From the NCBI RefSeq assembly GCF_000769655.1, contig NZ_CP008887.1, positions 1,674,001 to 1,738,000 of the forward strand: a stretch of DNA of 64,000 nt, written 5' to 3'. Under the pieces are notes generated by a model. It saw only the letters and a list, made by a program, of their open reading frames with translations. It was not told the origin of the DNA and did not search any database. The position numbers and the translations under genes were made by a program. Shown in pieces: positions 52,240 through 61,274 of the stretch (within the stretch, counting starts at the first letter, position 1; the number at the start of each line of letters is the position of its first letter). The DNA comes from Thermococcus eurythermalis. GTDB lineage: Archaea > Methanobacteriota_B > Thermococci > Thermococcales > Thermococcaceae.

Positions 52240-54183
52240 TCAACCGATGCCGGCCAGGCTACTCCGATTTCCTGCCTTTTCGGATTTTCCTTTGTCCTCG
52301 ACCCTTGCCGTGCCGTAGCCGACAAACAGCACCCTGTCCGGGTCGAGGGCCTTCAGCACTTCTGGCCTGTGGGTGATTATCAGGGCAGTTATGCCGGCCT
52401 CGCGGATTATCTCCGCAACTTTCTTCGCCACGCGCATCGCCGTGAGCGTGTCAAGATGTGCCGCGAACTCGTCAATGAGGAGGAGGTTGGGCTTTTCCGC
52501 AAGGAGGGATGCTATCCTTGCCCTCTCCTTCTGGCCGGTGCTCAGCTCGCTGTACCTAGCACGGTAAAGGACTGCATCGCTCAGACCGGCCCTGTTGAGA
52601 ACCTCCACCGCGGCGTTGAGGTCGCTTATCTTCCTGTAAACGTGCTCCAAGATGCTCTCCGTCCCGAAGGTCGGCTCGAACTCACCGGGAATCATGACCG
52701 AGACCTTGGCGTTGTTTGGAACCTCAATCTCACCCTCCGTCGGTCTAAAGCGCTCCTCCCACCAGCCGTTGGCCGCTCCAAGAATTAGCCTGAGAAGTGT
52801 CGTCTTTCCGGCCCCGCTCGCTCCGACAACGGCTATTAGCTCGCCCGGCTGGATTTCGAAGTTTAAATTCCTTAAAATTGGCCTCTGGATGACGCGGTGC
52901 CTGACGCCGAAGGCCTTTAGCAGTTCCTGAATCTCCTCGGGCAGGCCCTTGATGTCAAGCTCGCTCTCGAAGACCTTGCCCACGTTCCTGAAGACTATCG
53001 GCCCAGCTAAAGGCTCAACCTTCCCGTAGCTCGGCTTCCAGAGCTTACCCTCAGGAGGCGCGTAGGGGTCTTCGCGAAGGAAGCGCTCGATGTACTCCTT
53101 AGCTTCTTCCGTCAGCGGGTAGAAGAGGACGGGCCTCCCGCTCGCGGTCTCCCAGAGGAACTTGAAGCCTACTTTCTCGAAGAAGGGATTGTAGCGGGCC
53201 ATCTGGGCTATGGTCTCGACGACCTGCTTCCTCTTCCTCATTTCGGGAATCCTGCGCTCGGCTATCCACTCGAGGGCCGACTTGACGCTTAACTGTCCCA
53301 GCCCGTCGGAGCGGTAGTCCGGGTGGACCACAACCCTCGCAATCCTCGCGCCTGCCGTATTGGTCTCTGCTAAAGCTTTCCACTTGGCCTGCTCCCAGAG
53401 GTAGGAACGGGCTATTCTCCTCTTCCCGTACTTCCTCTTCAGCTCCTCATAGAGTTCCTTCATTATGCGCTCCGGCCAGAAGGCGGGGTGGAACCACTCC
53501 TCGGGAAAGACCTTCTCGCGGATGTTCTTCTCAATTTCCCCGTTCAGAAGCCGGCGGTGCATGAGCGGTATCGGCGGGTCAACGCGGACGTAGCTGAGAA
53601 TCCTCGGCTCGTATTCTTCCCTCTCGACGAGCTCGAAGATGAGGAAGCGCGACGCTGGAGTTGAGCCCTTTATCTCGAGTATGTGGCTTTCAGCCCCGCA
53701 GATTGGGCATCTCTGCCTGGTGTTGGCCTCGAAGATGTGGCCGTTCTCACAGCGCCAAAGAGCGACTTTCTCCTTCTGGCTCGCGTAGTGGTACTGCTCC
53801 AGCTCGGCTATCGCCTCGAAGTCGGACTCGTATTTTGCCTCCCTCGCCCTGATTTTGTAGGTGTAGAGGAGCTCGCCCGTCAAAGGTGAGTAGCGCTTGG
53901 CCTCAACGGTTTTCTCAAAGAGGGGCCACACAGGAATCCTGTCGCCCTCGTAGAACTTCCACAGCTTATAATCGTCGAAGTCGAGAACCTTAACGCCGTC
54001 CTTCCCATTCGGTTTGTTGAGGATTTCAATTTCCACCTCATCACCGTTCAGAAACCACTGGGCGACGTTGCCCGTCATGTAGAGGCGGTATTTCTCCCCC
54101 TCGGCTTCAACTTCGAGGATTCCGAACCAGCGGTGCTTGAAGCGCGGGATTTCGCTACCCGTAACCTTTCCCCTTATGAGCAT
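52240..54183 (-). CDS. GNAT acetyltransferase-like / ABC ATPase fusion
   Basis: A 647-residue soluble protein in three parts. The N-terminal 180 residues end in a zinc ribbon (WRCENGHIF and RCPICGA). The middle (about 185-360) has a GNAT-like core with ARIARVVVHPDYRSDGLGQLSV. The C-terminal part is an ABC ATPase with Walker A GASGAGKTTLLRL (near residue 455), signature LSTGQKERARIASLL, Walker B LLLIDEFAAHLD and the switch His in LIITHRPEVL. There is no membrane domain or transporter neighbour, so a role on RNA or protein is more likely than transport. Function is unknown to me. Complete, with its own ATG 54183 after GGTGG. Confidence 0.8.
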   Translation of the reverse strand: MLIRGKVTGSEIPRFKHRWFGILEVEAEGEKYRLYMTGNVAQWFLNGDEVEIEILNKPNGKDGVKVLDFDDYKLWKFYEGDRIPVWPLFEKTVEAKRYSPLTGELLYTYKIRAREAKYESDFEAIAELEQYHYASQKEKVALWRCENGHIFEANTRQRCPICGAESHILEIKGSTPASRFLIFELVEREEYEPRILSYVRVDPPIPLMHRRLLNGEIEKNIREKVFPEEWFHPAFWPERIMKELYEELKRKYGKRRIARSYLWEQAKWKALAETNTAGARIARVVVHPDYRSDGLGQLSVKSALEWIAERRIPEMRKRKQVVETIAQMARYNPFFEKVGFKFLWETASGRPVLFYPLTEEAKEYIERFLREDPYAPPEGKLWKPSYGKVEPLAGPIVFRNVGKVFESELDIKGLPEEIQELLKAFGVRHRVIQRPILRNLNFEIQPGELIAVVGASGAGKTTLLRLILGAANGWWEERFRPTEGEIEVPNNAKVSVMIPGEFEPTFGTESILEHVYRKISDLNAAVEVLNRAGLSDAVLYRARYSELSTGQKERARIASLLAEKPNLLLIDEFAAHLDTLTAMRVAKKVAEIIREAGITALIITHRPEVLKALDPDRVLFVGYGTARVEDKGKSEKAGNRSSLAGIG

Positions 54184-54221
54184 GGGACCACCAGGATAAA
54201 TAGGAAAAAGGAGTTAAAACG

Positions 54222-55505
54222 TTAGCCCAAAAGCTTCCGCACCCTCTCCACGACCTCCCCCGCGTCCCTCCCGAAGATTAGAACCATTGGCTCCTTGCCC
54301 CAGTCGCCGAGGTGGTAAACCATGTCGGGCCTTTTTCCTGCCCTCTTTACGGCCGTCTCGATGCCCCATTCCATAGTTCCCCTCTCTGCCCTCTTCACCT
54401 CCTCGGGCTCCTCCCTGCGGTCATAGAACGAAACGACGAGGCCGAGTTCCTTCGCCTTCTCTATCAGCTCCTCCGAGTAGCGGAGGTTCAGCACGGCCCT
54501 GACCTCGGGGTAGAACTCGCGCATCTTGAGGAGGGCTCTCCTGAGGTGGTCGCTGGCGTTGAGCTCAACGGGGCCGACGGGCTTTACGGTCTTCCCGTAG
54601 CGGACGATTCTGCCCTTAACGGCGAAGACCTCTCCAAGGGGAGTTGCTAAGGCGAAGTTCGTCCCGACTTCGGCGACGTGAGGATTGAGCTTCTCTCCAA
54701 AGACCACCAGCTTCTCAACAGCTTTTTCAAGCTCTTCCTTAGCCCTCCAGCGATAAGAGTTTCTCTCCAGCTCCCAGAGGGGGTTAACAGCCTTCGCCTC
54801 TGCATTGGAGAACCTTATCGAGCCTTCAACGAAGCGCTTGGCCCTCTCAACGGCTTTAGGGAGCTCAAGTCCTTTGGCAAGGAACGTCGCCAGAGCCGAG
54901 GAGAAGGCACAGCCGGTTCCGTGGGTGAAGCCCTCGGCCTTTTCTCCCGGAAACTCGTAGAGCCTCCCTTTCCAGTAGAGGACGTCGGTAAAGTTTAGGT
55001 GTCCCCCCGTTACGACCGCGCCCTCGGCGCCAAGGTTTTCCACGAGAACCTTTGCGGCTTTTCCCATATCTTCAACCGAGCGGATTTCGATGCCGGTCAG
55101 CGCTTCGGCCTCGTGGACGTTTGGCGTGACTATCGAGCCCTCGACGAGTGTCCTGAGGGACTCAACGTCATCAATGAGCCTAGAGCCAGAGCTTGAGCTC
55201 AGCACCGGGTCGAAAACCCTGATAAAGCCCGAGGTCTCTTCCTTAACCACCTTTGCAATCTCCCCGCTCCCGAGCATTCCGATTTTGACGGCTTTGATTT
55301 CAAAGCTCGCCTTAACGGCCCTTATCTGCTCCTGCACTGCCTCTGAAGGGAGGGGGTAGTAGCCCCTCACCTCGGAGGGGTTCTGGTAGGTCACCGCTGT
55401 GAGAACCGGAAGCGGGTGCTCGCCCAGGGCTGAGACCGTCTCGATGTCGGCCTTTAAACCGGCCCCGCCACCCGTGTCGAGGCCCGCTACAATCAGGACG
55501 GCCAT
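54222..55505 (-). CDS. thiD: Hydroxymethylpyrimidine (phosphate) kinase fused to ThiN thiamine-phosphate synthase
   Basis: A 427-residue bifunctional thiamine enzyme. The ThiD half (1-255) is a ribokinase-like kinase: AGLDTGGGAGLKADIETVSA, DPVLSSSSGSRL, TPNVHEAEALTG, GFTHGTGCAFSSALATF. The ThiN half (about 260-427) joins HMP-PP and thiazole phosphate: VAEVGTNFALATPL, PVGPVELNASDHLRRALLKM (in part), FYDRREEPEEVK, VYHLGDWGKEPMVLIFG. This fusion replaces ThiE in many archaea. Thi4 lies four bases upstream, so both are in one operon. Confidence 0.93.
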   Translation of the reverse strand: MAVLIVAGLDTGGGAGLKADIETVSALGEHPLPVLTAVTYQNPSEVRGYYPLPSEAVQEQIRAVKASFEIKAVKIGMLGSGEIAKVVKEETSGFIRVFDPVLSSSSGSRLIDDVESLRTLVEGSIVTPNVHEAEALTGIEIRSVEDMGKAAKVLVENLGAEGAVVTGGHLNFTDVLYWKGRLYEFPGEKAEGFTHGTGCAFSSALATFLAKGLELPKAVERAKRFVEGSIRFSNAEAKAVNPLWELERNSYRWRAKEELEKAVEKLVVFGEKLNPHVAEVGTNFALATPLGEVFAVKGRIVRYGKTVKPVGPVELNASDHLRRALLKMREFYPEVRAVLNLRYSEELIEKAKELGLVVSFYDRREEPEEVKRAERGTMEWGIETAVKRAGKRPDMVYHLGDWGKEPMVLIFGRDAGEVVERVRKLLG

Positions 55506-55509
55506 TCCA

Positions 55510-56262
55510 TCACCTCAGCTTCTCAAGGATTTCGAGGGCCGCTTTTCTTCCGCTCAGGAACATCCCGCCGAATATTGGCCCCATTCTCGGGGCCCCAGCG
55601 AGAGCGTTCGCGGCCATGCCGGTGACGTAGAGACCCGGGAAGACCTCCCTCGTGTTCTTCACCGTCAGCTCCTCGCCCTTCTCGGCCCACATCGGGCCCT
55701 CGCCCGGAACCTGGAGGAGGCCGCGCTTCACGAGGTGCCCGCTTACCTGCGCCCCGTGGCCTGTCGAGTCAACTACAAACTTCGCCTCAACGGTGAGCGG
55801 GTCGACGTGCAGACCTGTCATCATCACCGGCGTCCAGTTGATCACTATTCCGGCGACGCGGTTCTCTTTAAGGACAAGGTCTTCAACCTCTACCATGTTG
55901 AAGAACTTAACCCCCGCCTTCACTGCCCTGCTCGCTATCGTCGTTGCCGTCTCGATTGCGTCAGCGACGTAGAGCCCGTTTTTAAAGGGCCTGTAATCTA
56001 TCCCGAACTCGTCGAGGATTTCCTTCGCCTCTTCCTGGACGACGATTTTGTTGAAACCCATTGCACCGCCCCAGATTCCACCACCGATGGAGAGCTTCTT
56101 CTCGAAGATGGCAACCTTTGCGCCGTTCTTGGCCAGGTAGTAGCCGGCGACCATTCCAGAGGGACCGGCACCGACGATAGCGACGTCGAGGCTCAGCCTC
56201 TCAAGAAGCTCGTTCATGTAGGTCTCGATTATCGCCCTGCTTATCTCAATCTCCTTAAGCAT
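55510..56262 (-). CDS. thi4: Archaeal thiazole synthase Thi4 (sulfide-dependent type)
   Basis: A 250-residue FAD/NAD-fold enzyme making the thiazole phosphate of thiamine from NAD and glycine. The dinucleotide motif is [19 protein letters not shown] and [13 protein letters not shown] follows. The residue matching the suicidal Cys of yeast Thi4 is His, in [11 protein letters not shown], as in methanogen enzymes that use free sulfide and turn over repeatedly. The C-terminus [20 protein letters not shown] is typical. ATG 56262 has GGTGGTG upstream; 56271 is the alternative. Confidence 0.92.
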   Translation of the reverse strand: MLKEIEISRAIIETYMNELLERLSLDVAIVGAGPSGMVAGYYLAKNGAKVAIFEKKLSIGGGIWGGAMGFNKIVVQEEAKEILDEFGIDYRPFKNGLYVADAIETATTIASRAVKAGVKFFNMVEVEDLVLKENRVAGIVINWTPVMMTGLHVDPLTVEAKFVVDSTGHGAQVSGHLVKRGLLQVPGEGPMWAEKGEELTVKNTREVFPGLYVTGMAANALAGAPRMGPIFGGMFLSGRKAALEILEKLR

Positions 56263-56293
56263 CGCCACCACCCAAAACCTTTTAAGTTGCGTT

Positions 56294-56308
56294 CAAAACT
56301 TAGTTTTG
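56294..56308. promoter_or_regulatory. Palindrome in the divergent thi4/thiC promoter region
   Basis: CAAAAC-TTA-GTTTTG is a perfect inverted repeat between two divergent promoters. GGAATTTAAAAACTT (56307-56321) lies directly beside it and can serve as TATA for both directions. A thiamine-responsive repressor bound here could control both thi units. The regulator is not identified. Confidence 0.5.
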
Positions 56309-56350
56309 GAATTTAAAAACTTTGTTATAAACAGGTTATCGGTGGTAAAA

Positions 56351-57631
56351 ATGACCCAGCTGGAAGAAGCCAAGCGAGGGGTAATTACCGAGGAGATGAA
56401 ATTTATCGCCGAAAGGGAGGGCATAAGCGCCGAAAAGCTCAGGCGGAGCGTGGCTAAGGGCCACACCGTAATCTTCCGCAACGTCAACCACGACTGGGTA
56501 AAGCCCGTGGCAGTTGGCAACGTCGTCCGCGTCAAGGTGAACGCGAACATCGGAACCTCCCGCGACATAGTTGATGTTGATGCGGAGATAGAAAAGGCTA
56601 AGGTCGCTGTCAAGTACGGCGCCGATACCATAATGGACCTCTCCACCGGCGGTGACCTAGACTCTATAAGGAAGGCCATAATGCACGCCGTTGATGTGCC
56701 CATCGGAACCGTTCCAATCTACCAGGCCGCCGAGGAGATGTTAGCCAAAGGGAAGGCCATCATCGAGATGACCGAGGACGACATGTGGAAGGCCGTCGAG
56801 AAGCACTTCAAGGACGGCGTTGACTACACCACGATTCACGTTGGAGTGACCAAGGAAGTCGTCGAGAAGATGAAGCGGACGAAGAGAGTCGTCGGCATGG
56901 TCTCGCGCGGTGGAACTTTTCTCGCGGCGTGGATTCTCCACTGGGACGAGGAGAACCCGTTTTACAAGGACTACGACTACCTGCTTGAGCTCGCGAAGGA
57001 GTACGATGTCGTTCTGAGCCTTGGTGATGGTTTAAGGCCCGGTGGACTTCCCGATGCCGGAGACGAGCTCCAGATCGCCGAGCTCTACACCCTCGGAAGG
57101 CTCGTGAGGCGCGCGAGAGAGGCCGGAGTCCAGACAATGGTCGAGGGGCCGGGCCACGTGCCCATTGACCAGATTCCCGCCCAGGTGAAACTCGCCAAGA
57201 TTGCAACCGACAACGCGCCCTTCTACGTCCTCGGTCCGCTCGTCACGGACATCTTCCCCGGCTACGACCACATCACCGCGGCGATAGGCGGTGCTATAGC
57301 GGCCATGAACGGCGCAGACTTCCTGTGCTACGTCACTCCGGCGGAGCACCTCGGACTGCCGACGGTCGAGCACGTCCGCGAGGGTGTCATAGCGGCGAAG
57401 ATAGCCGCCCACGCGGTCAATTTGACCCGCTTCGAGGCCGACTTCAAGAAGGACTACCTCATGAGCCTCGCGCGCGGAAGGCTCGACTGGGCGGGGCAGT
57501 TCGAGCTGAGCGCCGACAGGGACAGGTTCATCGAGATAAGGAAGGAGAGGCCCACAAAGACAGAGGCATGCTCGATGTGCGGTGATTTATGCGCGATAAA
57601 GCTCATCAACGACATGCTCAGGAAGGGGTGA
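56351..57631 (+). CDS. thiC: Phosphomethylpyrimidine synthase ThiC
   Basis: A 426-residue radical-SAM enzyme that rearranges AIR (5-aminoimidazole ribotide) to HMP-P for thiamine. Diagnostic blocks: VNANIGTSRDIVDVDAEIEK, TIMDLSTGGDLDSIR, LGDGLRPGGLPDAGDELQ, MVEGPGHVPIDQI and ADFLCYVTPAEHLGLP. The C-terminal cluster motif is CSMCGDLC, spaced CxxCxxxC as in other short archaeal ThiC; bacterial enzymes have one more residue. ATG 56351 follows GGTGGTAAAA; the longer frame runs into the promoter. purC starts four bases after its stop. Confidence 0.95.
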   Translation: MTQLEEAKRGVITEEMKFIAEREGISAEKLRRSVAKGHTVIFRNVNHDWVKPVAVGNVVRVKVNANIGTSRDIVDVDAEIEKAKVAVKYGADTIMDLSTGGDLDSIRKAIMHAVDVPIGTVPIYQAAEEMLAKGKAIIEMTEDDMWKAVEKHFKDGVDYTTIHVGVTKEVVEKMKRTKRVVGMVSRGGTFLAAWILHWDEENPFYKDYDYLLELAKEYDVVLSLGDGLRPGGLPDAGDELQIAELYTLGRLVRRAREAGVQTMVEGPGHVPIDQIPAQVKLAKIATDNAPFYVLGPLVTDIFPGYDHITAAIGGAIAAMNGADFLCYVTPAEHLGLPTVEHVREGVIAAKIAAHAVNLTRFEADFKKDYLMSLARGRLDWAGQFELSADRDRFIEIRKERPTKTEACSMCGDLCAIKLINDMLRKG

Positions 57632-57635
57632 GAGC

Positions 57636-58295
57636 TTGAGGCTCGTCTATTCAGGCAAGACGAAGGACGTCTACGAGGACGGTCCCTACCTCGTCTTCCA
57701 CTTCAAGGATACCGTTCTCGGTAGGGAAGGCAGGGAAGACAGCGGGGGCAACGAGGTTATAGGAGAGAAGGAGGGAAAGGGAAGCCTCGTTTTAAAGCAG
57801 ACAGAGTTCTTCTTCAGGCTCCTTGAGGAGAACGGTATAAAGACGCACTTCGTTGAGCGGATTGACGAGAGGCGGGCGCGCTTCCTGAGGGCGGAGAGAA
57901 TCCCGCTTGAGGTCATCTACCGCGAGCTTGCCTACGGGAGCTTCCTGAGGCGATACAGAGGGTGGGCAGAGCCGTTTCAGAGGCTCGGGATAGTGGAGTT
58001 CACCCTCAAGGACGACTCGCTTGACGACCCCATAATTGTGGAGGAAGCCGTTAGGGCCCTTGGAATCGCGAGCAAAAACGAAGTAGATGAGATGAAAGAG
58101 ACCACCAGGAAGGTCGCCGGGGTTTTAAGGGAATTCCTCTCATCGAAGGGGCTCCAGCTCGTGGACTTCAAGCTTGAGTTCGGAAGGCTCAACGGCGGTC
58201 TAATCATCATAGACGAGCTGAGCGGGGACACGATGCGCGTTGCGAAGGACGGGAGGATTTTAACGCAGGAAGAGCTGTCGGGGGTGATAAGGTGA
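57636..58295 (+). CDS. purC: SAICAR synthetase PurC
   Basis: A 219-residue purine enzyme joining aspartate to CAIR. Signature MRLVYSGKTKDVYEDGPYLV, with HFKDTVLG, FRLLEENGIKTHFVERID, IPLEVIYRELAYGSFLRRY and LVDFKLEFGR and IDELSGDTMRV. The start is a TTG after GGGGTGAG. It shares the intermediate AIR pool with ThiC encoded just upstream, which draws AIR toward thiamine. Stop overlaps purP by four bases (GTGA). Confidence 0.95.
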   Translation: MRLVYSGKTKDVYEDGPYLVFHFKDTVLGREGREDSGGNEVIGEKEGKGSLVLKQTEFFFRLLEENGIKTHFVERIDERRARFLRAERIPLEVIYRELAYGSFLRRYRGWAEPFQRLGIVEFTLKDDSLDDPIIVEEAVRALGIASKNEVDEMKETTRKVAGVLREFLSSKGLQLVDFKLEFGRLNGGLIIIDELSGDTMRVAKDGRILTQEELSGVIR

Positions 58296-59224
58296 TACTT
58301 TCGACGATAGCGTCTCACTCCTCCCTCCAGATACTACTCGGAGCGAAAGAGGAAGGATTCAGGACTCGGCTCTATGTAAAGCCGGAGAGGAAGGCCTTCT
58401 ACGCATCAACCGGTCTTGCAGATGAGCTTGTAACAACAAAGGACATGAGCGCAATCCTCAATGACGACGGAATAATAGTCCCCCACGGCTCCTTTGTGGC
58501 ATACCTCGGTCTTGAGGCAATAGAGAATGCAGAAGCGAGGTTCTTCGGCAACAGGCGCTTCCTCAAGTGGGAGACGGCCTTTGAGCTCCAGGACAGAGCC
58601 CTCGACGAGGCCGGAATCCCAAGGGTGAGGGTCATCAAGCCCGAGGAAGTCGAACCAGAAGAGTTCTACTTCGTCAGGACAGAAGGGCCAAAGGGGGGAA
58701 GCGGGCACTTCATAGCGCGCGGGGAAGAGCTCGAGGAAAAGTTAGAGGGACTTAAGGAACCCCATAGAATCGAGGAGTTCATACCGGGGGTCTACCTGTA
58801 CGTCCACTTCTTCTACTCGCCAATTCTTGAGCGCCTTGAACTGCTCGGGGTGGACGAGCGCGTGGTCATAGCGGACGGAAACGCCCGCTGGCCGGTTAAG
58901 CCCCTGCCGTACACGATAACCGGAAACGTCGGAGTCGCCCTCAGGGAGTCGCTCCTGCCGAGGCTCTACGACTACGGGCTGGCCTTCGTCGAGGCGATGA
59001 GAAAGCTCGAACCTCCGGGGATTATCGGGCCGTTCGCGCTCCACTTCGCCTACGACGGGGCCTTCAGGGCGATAGGCTTCGCATCGAGGATTGACGGCGG
59101 TTCCAACGCGCTCCACTGGTACGGAAGGCTCTACTGGAGAGAGCCTATGAGCATGGGCAGGAGGATAGCGCGCGAGATAAACCTCGCCCTCAAAGAGGAG
59201 AGGCTTGAGGAGGTGGTATCTTGA
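58292..59224 (+). CDS. purP: FAICAR synthetase PurP
   Basis: A 310-residue ATP-grasp enzyme that formylates AICAR with formate and ATP in archaea, replacing the bacterial PurH transformylase step. ASHSSLQILLGAKEEGFRT near the start, DDGIIVPHGSFVAYLG, RTEGPKGGSGHFIARG and IEEFIPGVYLYVHFFYSP are typical, ending with FASRIDGGSNA. GTG start in a GTGA overlap with purC; its TGA overlaps the purO TTG. Confidence 0.95.
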   Translation: MILSTIASHSSLQILLGAKEEGFRTRLYVKPERKAFYASTGLADELVTTKDMSAILNDDGIIVPHGSFVAYLGLEAIENAEARFFGNRRFLKWETAFELQDRALDEAGIPRVRVIKPEEVEPEEFYFVRTEGPKGGSGHFIARGEELEEKLEGLKEPHRIEEFIPGVYLYVHFFYSPILERLELLGVDERVVIADGNARWPVKPLPYTITGNVGVALRESLLPRLYDYGLAFVEAMRKLEPPGIIGPFALHFAYDGAFRAIGFASRIDGGSNALHWYGRLYWREPMSMGRRIAREINLALKEERLEEVVS

Positions 59225-59814
59225 CCTACACGGGCAGAACGCTTGGAATCGGTCTGATGAAGGGCAAGCCCTTCGCCTTCTACCTTCTCTGCTCCCGCTC
59301 TTTCCCAAGGAGGAGGGCAATCGTGAGGGAAAACGCCGTCTACATCGAGAACCTAACCCAGACGGACAACCCCTACGTCAGCTACCCGGTCGTCAGGCTC
59401 CTTGAAGACTACGCGGTCGTCACCAACGGACTCCAAACTGACTTCATCGCCCAGACCCTCGAGTGGGAGAGCCCGAAAAAGGCCCTAATCCACGTTTTAG
59501 ACGCGCTCGACTACGAGAGGGACGACTACAACACCCCAAGGATAGCCGGGATAATAGGAAAAGACGGAAGGGGCTGGCTCGGCTTCGCTGGAAAGGACGA
59601 GTTTTGGGTAAGGGAGCTGGAGCTGAAAGAAGGCAAGGCCTTCGTCACGGCCACGTACAACCTCGGCTTCACAGAGATAGAGTTTCCGCAGTTCAACACT
59701 GCCCAGGAACTGGCTGAGAAGACCATGGAGCTCCCGTTTGAGAACAAGGTGCTCGCTATCGGAATTCTACGCGGGAAAAACTGGGAGCTCGGCTGGAAAA
59801 GAGCTTCAGAATAG
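59221..59814 (+). CDS. purO: IMP cyclohydrolase PurO
   Basis: A 197-residue archaeal-type IMP cyclohydrolase closing the purine ring from FAICAR. Start TYTGRTLGIGLMKGKPFAFY, with RSFPRRRAIV, then NPYVSYPVVRLLEDYAVVTN and NTPRIAGIIG, all typical. TTG start in a TTGA overlap with purP. ThiC, PurC, PurP and PurO form one transcription unit by spacing. Confidence 0.93.
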   Translation: MTYTGRTLGIGLMKGKPFAFYLLCSRSFPRRRAIVRENAVYIENLTQTDNPYVSYPVVRLLEDYAVVTNGLQTDFIAQTLEWESPKKALIHVLDALDYERDDYNTPRIAGIIGKDGRGWLGFAGKDEFWVRELELKEGKAFVTATYNLGFTEIEFPQFNTAQELAEKTMELPFENKVLAIGILRGKNWELGWKRASE

Positions 59815-59872
59815 CTTTAAAAGCTTTTATTCTCCCCTTTTAACTTCTTTGGTAGTCAAAAGGAAAAGGAGC

Positions 59873-60610
59873 TCAGCGCGGCATTTCCTTTATGTGAACC
59901 CCCATCTGCGGGAACGGTATCTCAATTCCCTCCCTCATATAAGCCTCGTAGATGGCCTTTGTGAGGTCGCCCTTAACGGTTCCGTAGTCCTCAATCTTGG
60001 CCCATGCCCTGAGCTGCAGGTTTATCGCGGAGTCCCCAAGTCCAGTTATGACGACGGCCGGCTCGGGATCCTTCAGCACCTTCGGGTGGCTCTTCATGAT
60101 GTCCATCGCAACCTTTATCGCCTTATCGAGGTCTGTGCCGTAGGCGACGCCGACGTCAATGCTGACCCTGCGCGTCGGCATCTTAGTGTAGTTAGTTATC
60201 ACGCTTCCCCAGACGAGCTTGTTCGGTATTGTTATGAGGACGTTGTCAGGTGTCAGGAGCTCCGTGCTCATAACTCCAACAGCTTCGACCTTTCCCGTCT
60301 GGCCGGCGACGGTCACAAAGTCTCCCTTGTCAAAGGGCCTCAAGGCGGCGAGCCACACTCCTGCCGCGAGGTTTGTGAGGGTGTCCTGCATTCCAAAGCC
60401 GAGTATCAGGCCTATCACAGCCGAGAGGCCGAGGACGACCGAGCCAACGCCGATTCCCAGCGCGCTGACCGCGAGAAGGATCACCGCGACGTACAGGAGC
60501 GCGCTCAGAAACCTGCCGAGGAACTCCACAACTAGTTCTGGAAGCTTGGTCTTCTTCAATCCCCTCTTGAAGGTACCGACGAGTATCTTTGTTACCACCC
60601 ACCCTATCAC
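59873..60610 (-). CDS. MscS-family mechanosensitive channel, N-terminus probably frameshifted
   Basis: A 245-codon frame beginning at GTG 60610 with the MscS core: three hydrophobic segments, the pore helix region GFGMQDTLTNLAAGVWLAAL and the beta domain FDKGDFVTVAGQTGKVEAVG with LITIPNKLVWGSVITNYT. The frame starts inside the first membrane helix. A better N-terminus lies in the neighbouring frame from ATG 60684 (MVAFDKPLPYVGVTP) with a GAGGCGAT site; one more base in the run of five G at 60640-60644 would join them as VTPLQIATAVAILVIGW. The real protein may thus span 59873-60684. Confidence 0.85.
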   Translation of the reverse strand: MIGWVVTKILVGTFKRGLKKTKLPELVVEFLGRFLSALLYVAVILLAVSALGIGVGSVVLGLSAVIGLILGFGMQDTLTNLAAGVWLAALRPFDKGDFVTVAGQTGKVEAVGVMSTELLTPDNVLITIPNKLVWGSVITNYTKMPTRRVSIDVGVAYGTDLDKAIKVAMDIMKSHPKVLKDPEPAVVITGLGDSAINLQLRAWAKIEDYGTVKGDLTKAIYEAYMREGIEIPFPQMGVHIKEMPR

Positions 60611-60792
60611 AAGAATCGCTACCGCAGTAGCTATCTGGAGGGGGTCACCCCCACGTAGGGTAGAGGTTTATCAAAAGCCACCATGGTATCGCCTCACAGT
60701 ATATTGGGAGCGTTCCATTTAACACTTTTCCAGAGGACCCTCAAAGGGTAGAAAAAAGGCAGTCTTGTCAAGCGAAGTAATGAGAAATTCAA

Positions 60793-61257
60793 TCAACTCT
60801 CTAGCTTTTTCATCAGGTTCGCCATCTCCAGGGCCGCCATGGCGTACTCGAATCCCTTGTTGCTCTTCACTCCTGCCCTGTTGAAGCCCTGCAGTTCGTC
60901 CTCGACCGTTATAACGCCGAAGATAACAGGAACTCCAGTGTCCAGGGATACCTTGGCGACTCCTTTGGCGACTTCGTTGGCGACGAGGTCGAAATGCTTT
61001 GTCTCGCCCCTCACAACGGCCCCAAGGGCCAGAACCGCGTCGTATTTGCCGCTTTCGGCCATCTTCTTGGCAACCAGCGGAATCTCAAAGGAGCCGGGAA
61101 CCCTGACAACCTCAACTTCCTCGACCCCGTGCCTCTCAAAGCAGTCGAGCGCACCCTTCAGGAGCTCCTCAGTGAGCAAATCGTTGAAGCGGGCGACCAC
61201 CACGCCCATCTTCAAGCCGGTTCCGATAAAGCCACCTTCAATCGTTCTTACCTTCAT
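60793..61257 (-). CDS. ribH: 6,7-dimethyl-8-ribityllumazine synthase
   Basis: A 154-residue lumazine synthase that forms the penultimate intermediate of riboflavin. Signature [54 protein letters not shown] (His active site), [18 protein letters not shown] 61257 with GGAGGTG fits; a GTG or ATG at 61275 would overlap ribBA. It follows ribBA with about 17 bases between stop and start. Confidence 0.95.
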   Translation of the reverse strand: MKVRTIEGGFIGTGLKMGVVVARFNDLLTEELLKGALDCFERHGVEEVEVVRVPGSFEIPLVAKKMAESGKYDAVLALGAVVRGETKHFDLVANEVAKGVAKVSLDTGVPVIFGVITVEDELQGFNRAGVKSNKGFEYAMAALEMANLMKKLES

Positions 61258-61274
61258 AGGCACACCTCCAAACA

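Noticed and set aside
55399-56316. 305-codon plus-strand frame opposite thiD/thi4
   Set aside because: It is a shadow of two clearly identified genes on the other strand, without ribosome site or plausible composition.
56263-56350. TPP riboswitch in the thi intergenic region
   Set aside because: The conserved CTGAGA and GATNTGGATAATGC-like elements of TPP aptamers are not present.
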